DNA from: an uncultured Clostridiaceae bacterium
GTDB lineage: Bacteria; Bacillota; Clostridia; TANB77; CAG-508
Length of the DNA: 11,922 nt
Direction: 5' to 3'
NCBI GenBank assembly: GCA_905198755.1
Contig: CAJKDR010000021.1
Coordinates: forward strand, 1-11,922
Shown here: in pieces, positions 11,281-11,922 of the stretch
Layout of the letters: each line of letters opens with the position of its first letter
Position numbering within the stretch: position 1 is the stretch's first letter
Translations under genes and position numbers: made by a program
The notes under the pieces: model-generated
What the model saw: the letters and a program-made list of their open reading frames with translations, nothing else
What the model was told of the DNA's origin: nothing
Database searches by the model: none

Positions 11281-11356
11281 TGGCTCCTCAAGCAAGGCTC
11301 GAACTTGCGACATCACGGTTAACAGCCGTGCGCTCTACCAACTGAGCTATTGAGGA
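11281..11356 (-). tRNA. tRNA-Asn (anticodon GTT)
   Basis: A 76-base minus-strand cloverleaf including an encoded 3' CCA. The acceptor arm is TCCTCAA/TTGAGGA with discriminator G. The D-arm is GCTC-AGTTGGTA-GAGC. The anticodon stem CACGG/CCGTG encloses CTGTTAA with anticodon GTT (11323-11321). The T-arm is GCAAG-TTCGAGC-CTTGC. It follows the 5S rRNA by about 14 bases and is cotranscribed with the rRNA operon. Confidence 0.98.
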
Positions 11357-11370
11357 ATATAAAATAAAAT

Positions 11371-11486
11371 TCTGGCGACGTCCTATTTTTCCAGCAGGGA
11401 ACCCCACAAGTATCTTCGGCACTTTAGAGCTTAACTTCTGTGTTCGGCATGGGTACAGGTGTTTCCTCTAAGTCATTATCACCAGA
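11371..11486 (-). rRNA. rrf: 5S rRNA
   Basis: A minus-strand sequence of about 116 bases, from TCTGGTGATAATG to GACGTCGCCAGA, whose ends pair. It includes the universally conserved CCCATGCCGAACACAGAAGT and TTAAGCTC segments. It lies between the 23S 3' end and tRNA-Asn in the usual rRNA operon order. Confidence 0.97.
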
Positions 11487-11580
11487 AATTTTTTAGTATG
11501 CTTTAGCACACTCAAAAATACATAGATATATCTTTTATTTCTATCCTATTAGAACTCTCCACCGTAATTATAATATTTGT

Positions 11581-11922
<342 letters not shown>

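Noticed and set aside
11105..11353. Plus-strand frame of 82 codons across the palindromic repeat and tRNA-Asn
   Set aside because: It reads antisense through the tRNA gene and through hairpins; the ribosome binding site is poor and the content is repeat-derived.

Overview
The window is AT-rich, uses standard Bacillota signals (GGAGG ribosome binding sites, TTGACA/TATAAT promoters, hairpin-plus-U-run terminators) and carries the rpmG-secE-nusG-rplK-rplA-rplJ-rplL order. With the low GC, the zinc-type L33 and a flavodoxin common in gut anaerobes, this points to a clostridial (Bacillota) chromosome, probably a gut or uncultured lineage. Almost everything is on the minus strand, so it reads best from right to left.

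Right end (11922 to about 10860): the 3' end of a 23S rRNA gene, a 5S rRNA gene and tRNA-Asn(GTT), closed by a strong terminator. Then comes about 430 bases without a gene. It holds a highly palindromic intergenic repeat (two 23-base direct repeats, a perfect 20-base palindrome, several stem-loops) that shares short stretches with the neighbouring tRNA-Asn.

Middle right (10850 to 6270): a consensus promoter drives a two-gene unit, a DUF5662-like protein and a flavoredoxin-type flavin reductase. Then follows the translation/transcription cluster rpmG, secE, nusG, rplK, rplA, an L10-type attenuator leader, rplJ and rplL. rplL is not followed by rpoB as is usual. It ends at a perfect 18-bp bidirectional terminator shared with a convergent plus-strand gene for a small protein with two AbrB/MraZ-like halves.

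Middle left (5970 to 3830): three minus-strand genes, each with its own promoter: MTA/SAH nucleosidase, a four-helix membrane protein of unknown role, and a HAM1/RdgB-like NTP pyrophosphatase.

Left end (3810 to 1): an accessory, partly decayed zone. Two nearly identical 54-55 base direct repeats (1875-1929 and 3756-3810) bracket a small-peptide ORF, a membrane-anchored protein, a BilS-like flavodoxin and a broken SGNH/GDSL hydrolase. Beyond it lie a 48-residue small protein with its own promoter and terminator, a ParA gene that has lost its start and is separated from its Walker A motif, and the 5' part of parB, whose base composition changes abruptly within the gene. ParA/ParB plus the small protein resemble the maintenance region of a clostridial integrative conjugative element. 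No complete novel defence or conjugation system is visible. The most notable signals are the direct-repeat-flanked cargo, the truncated parA with a hairpin over its ribosome binding site, and the tRNA-Asn-related palindromic repeat.
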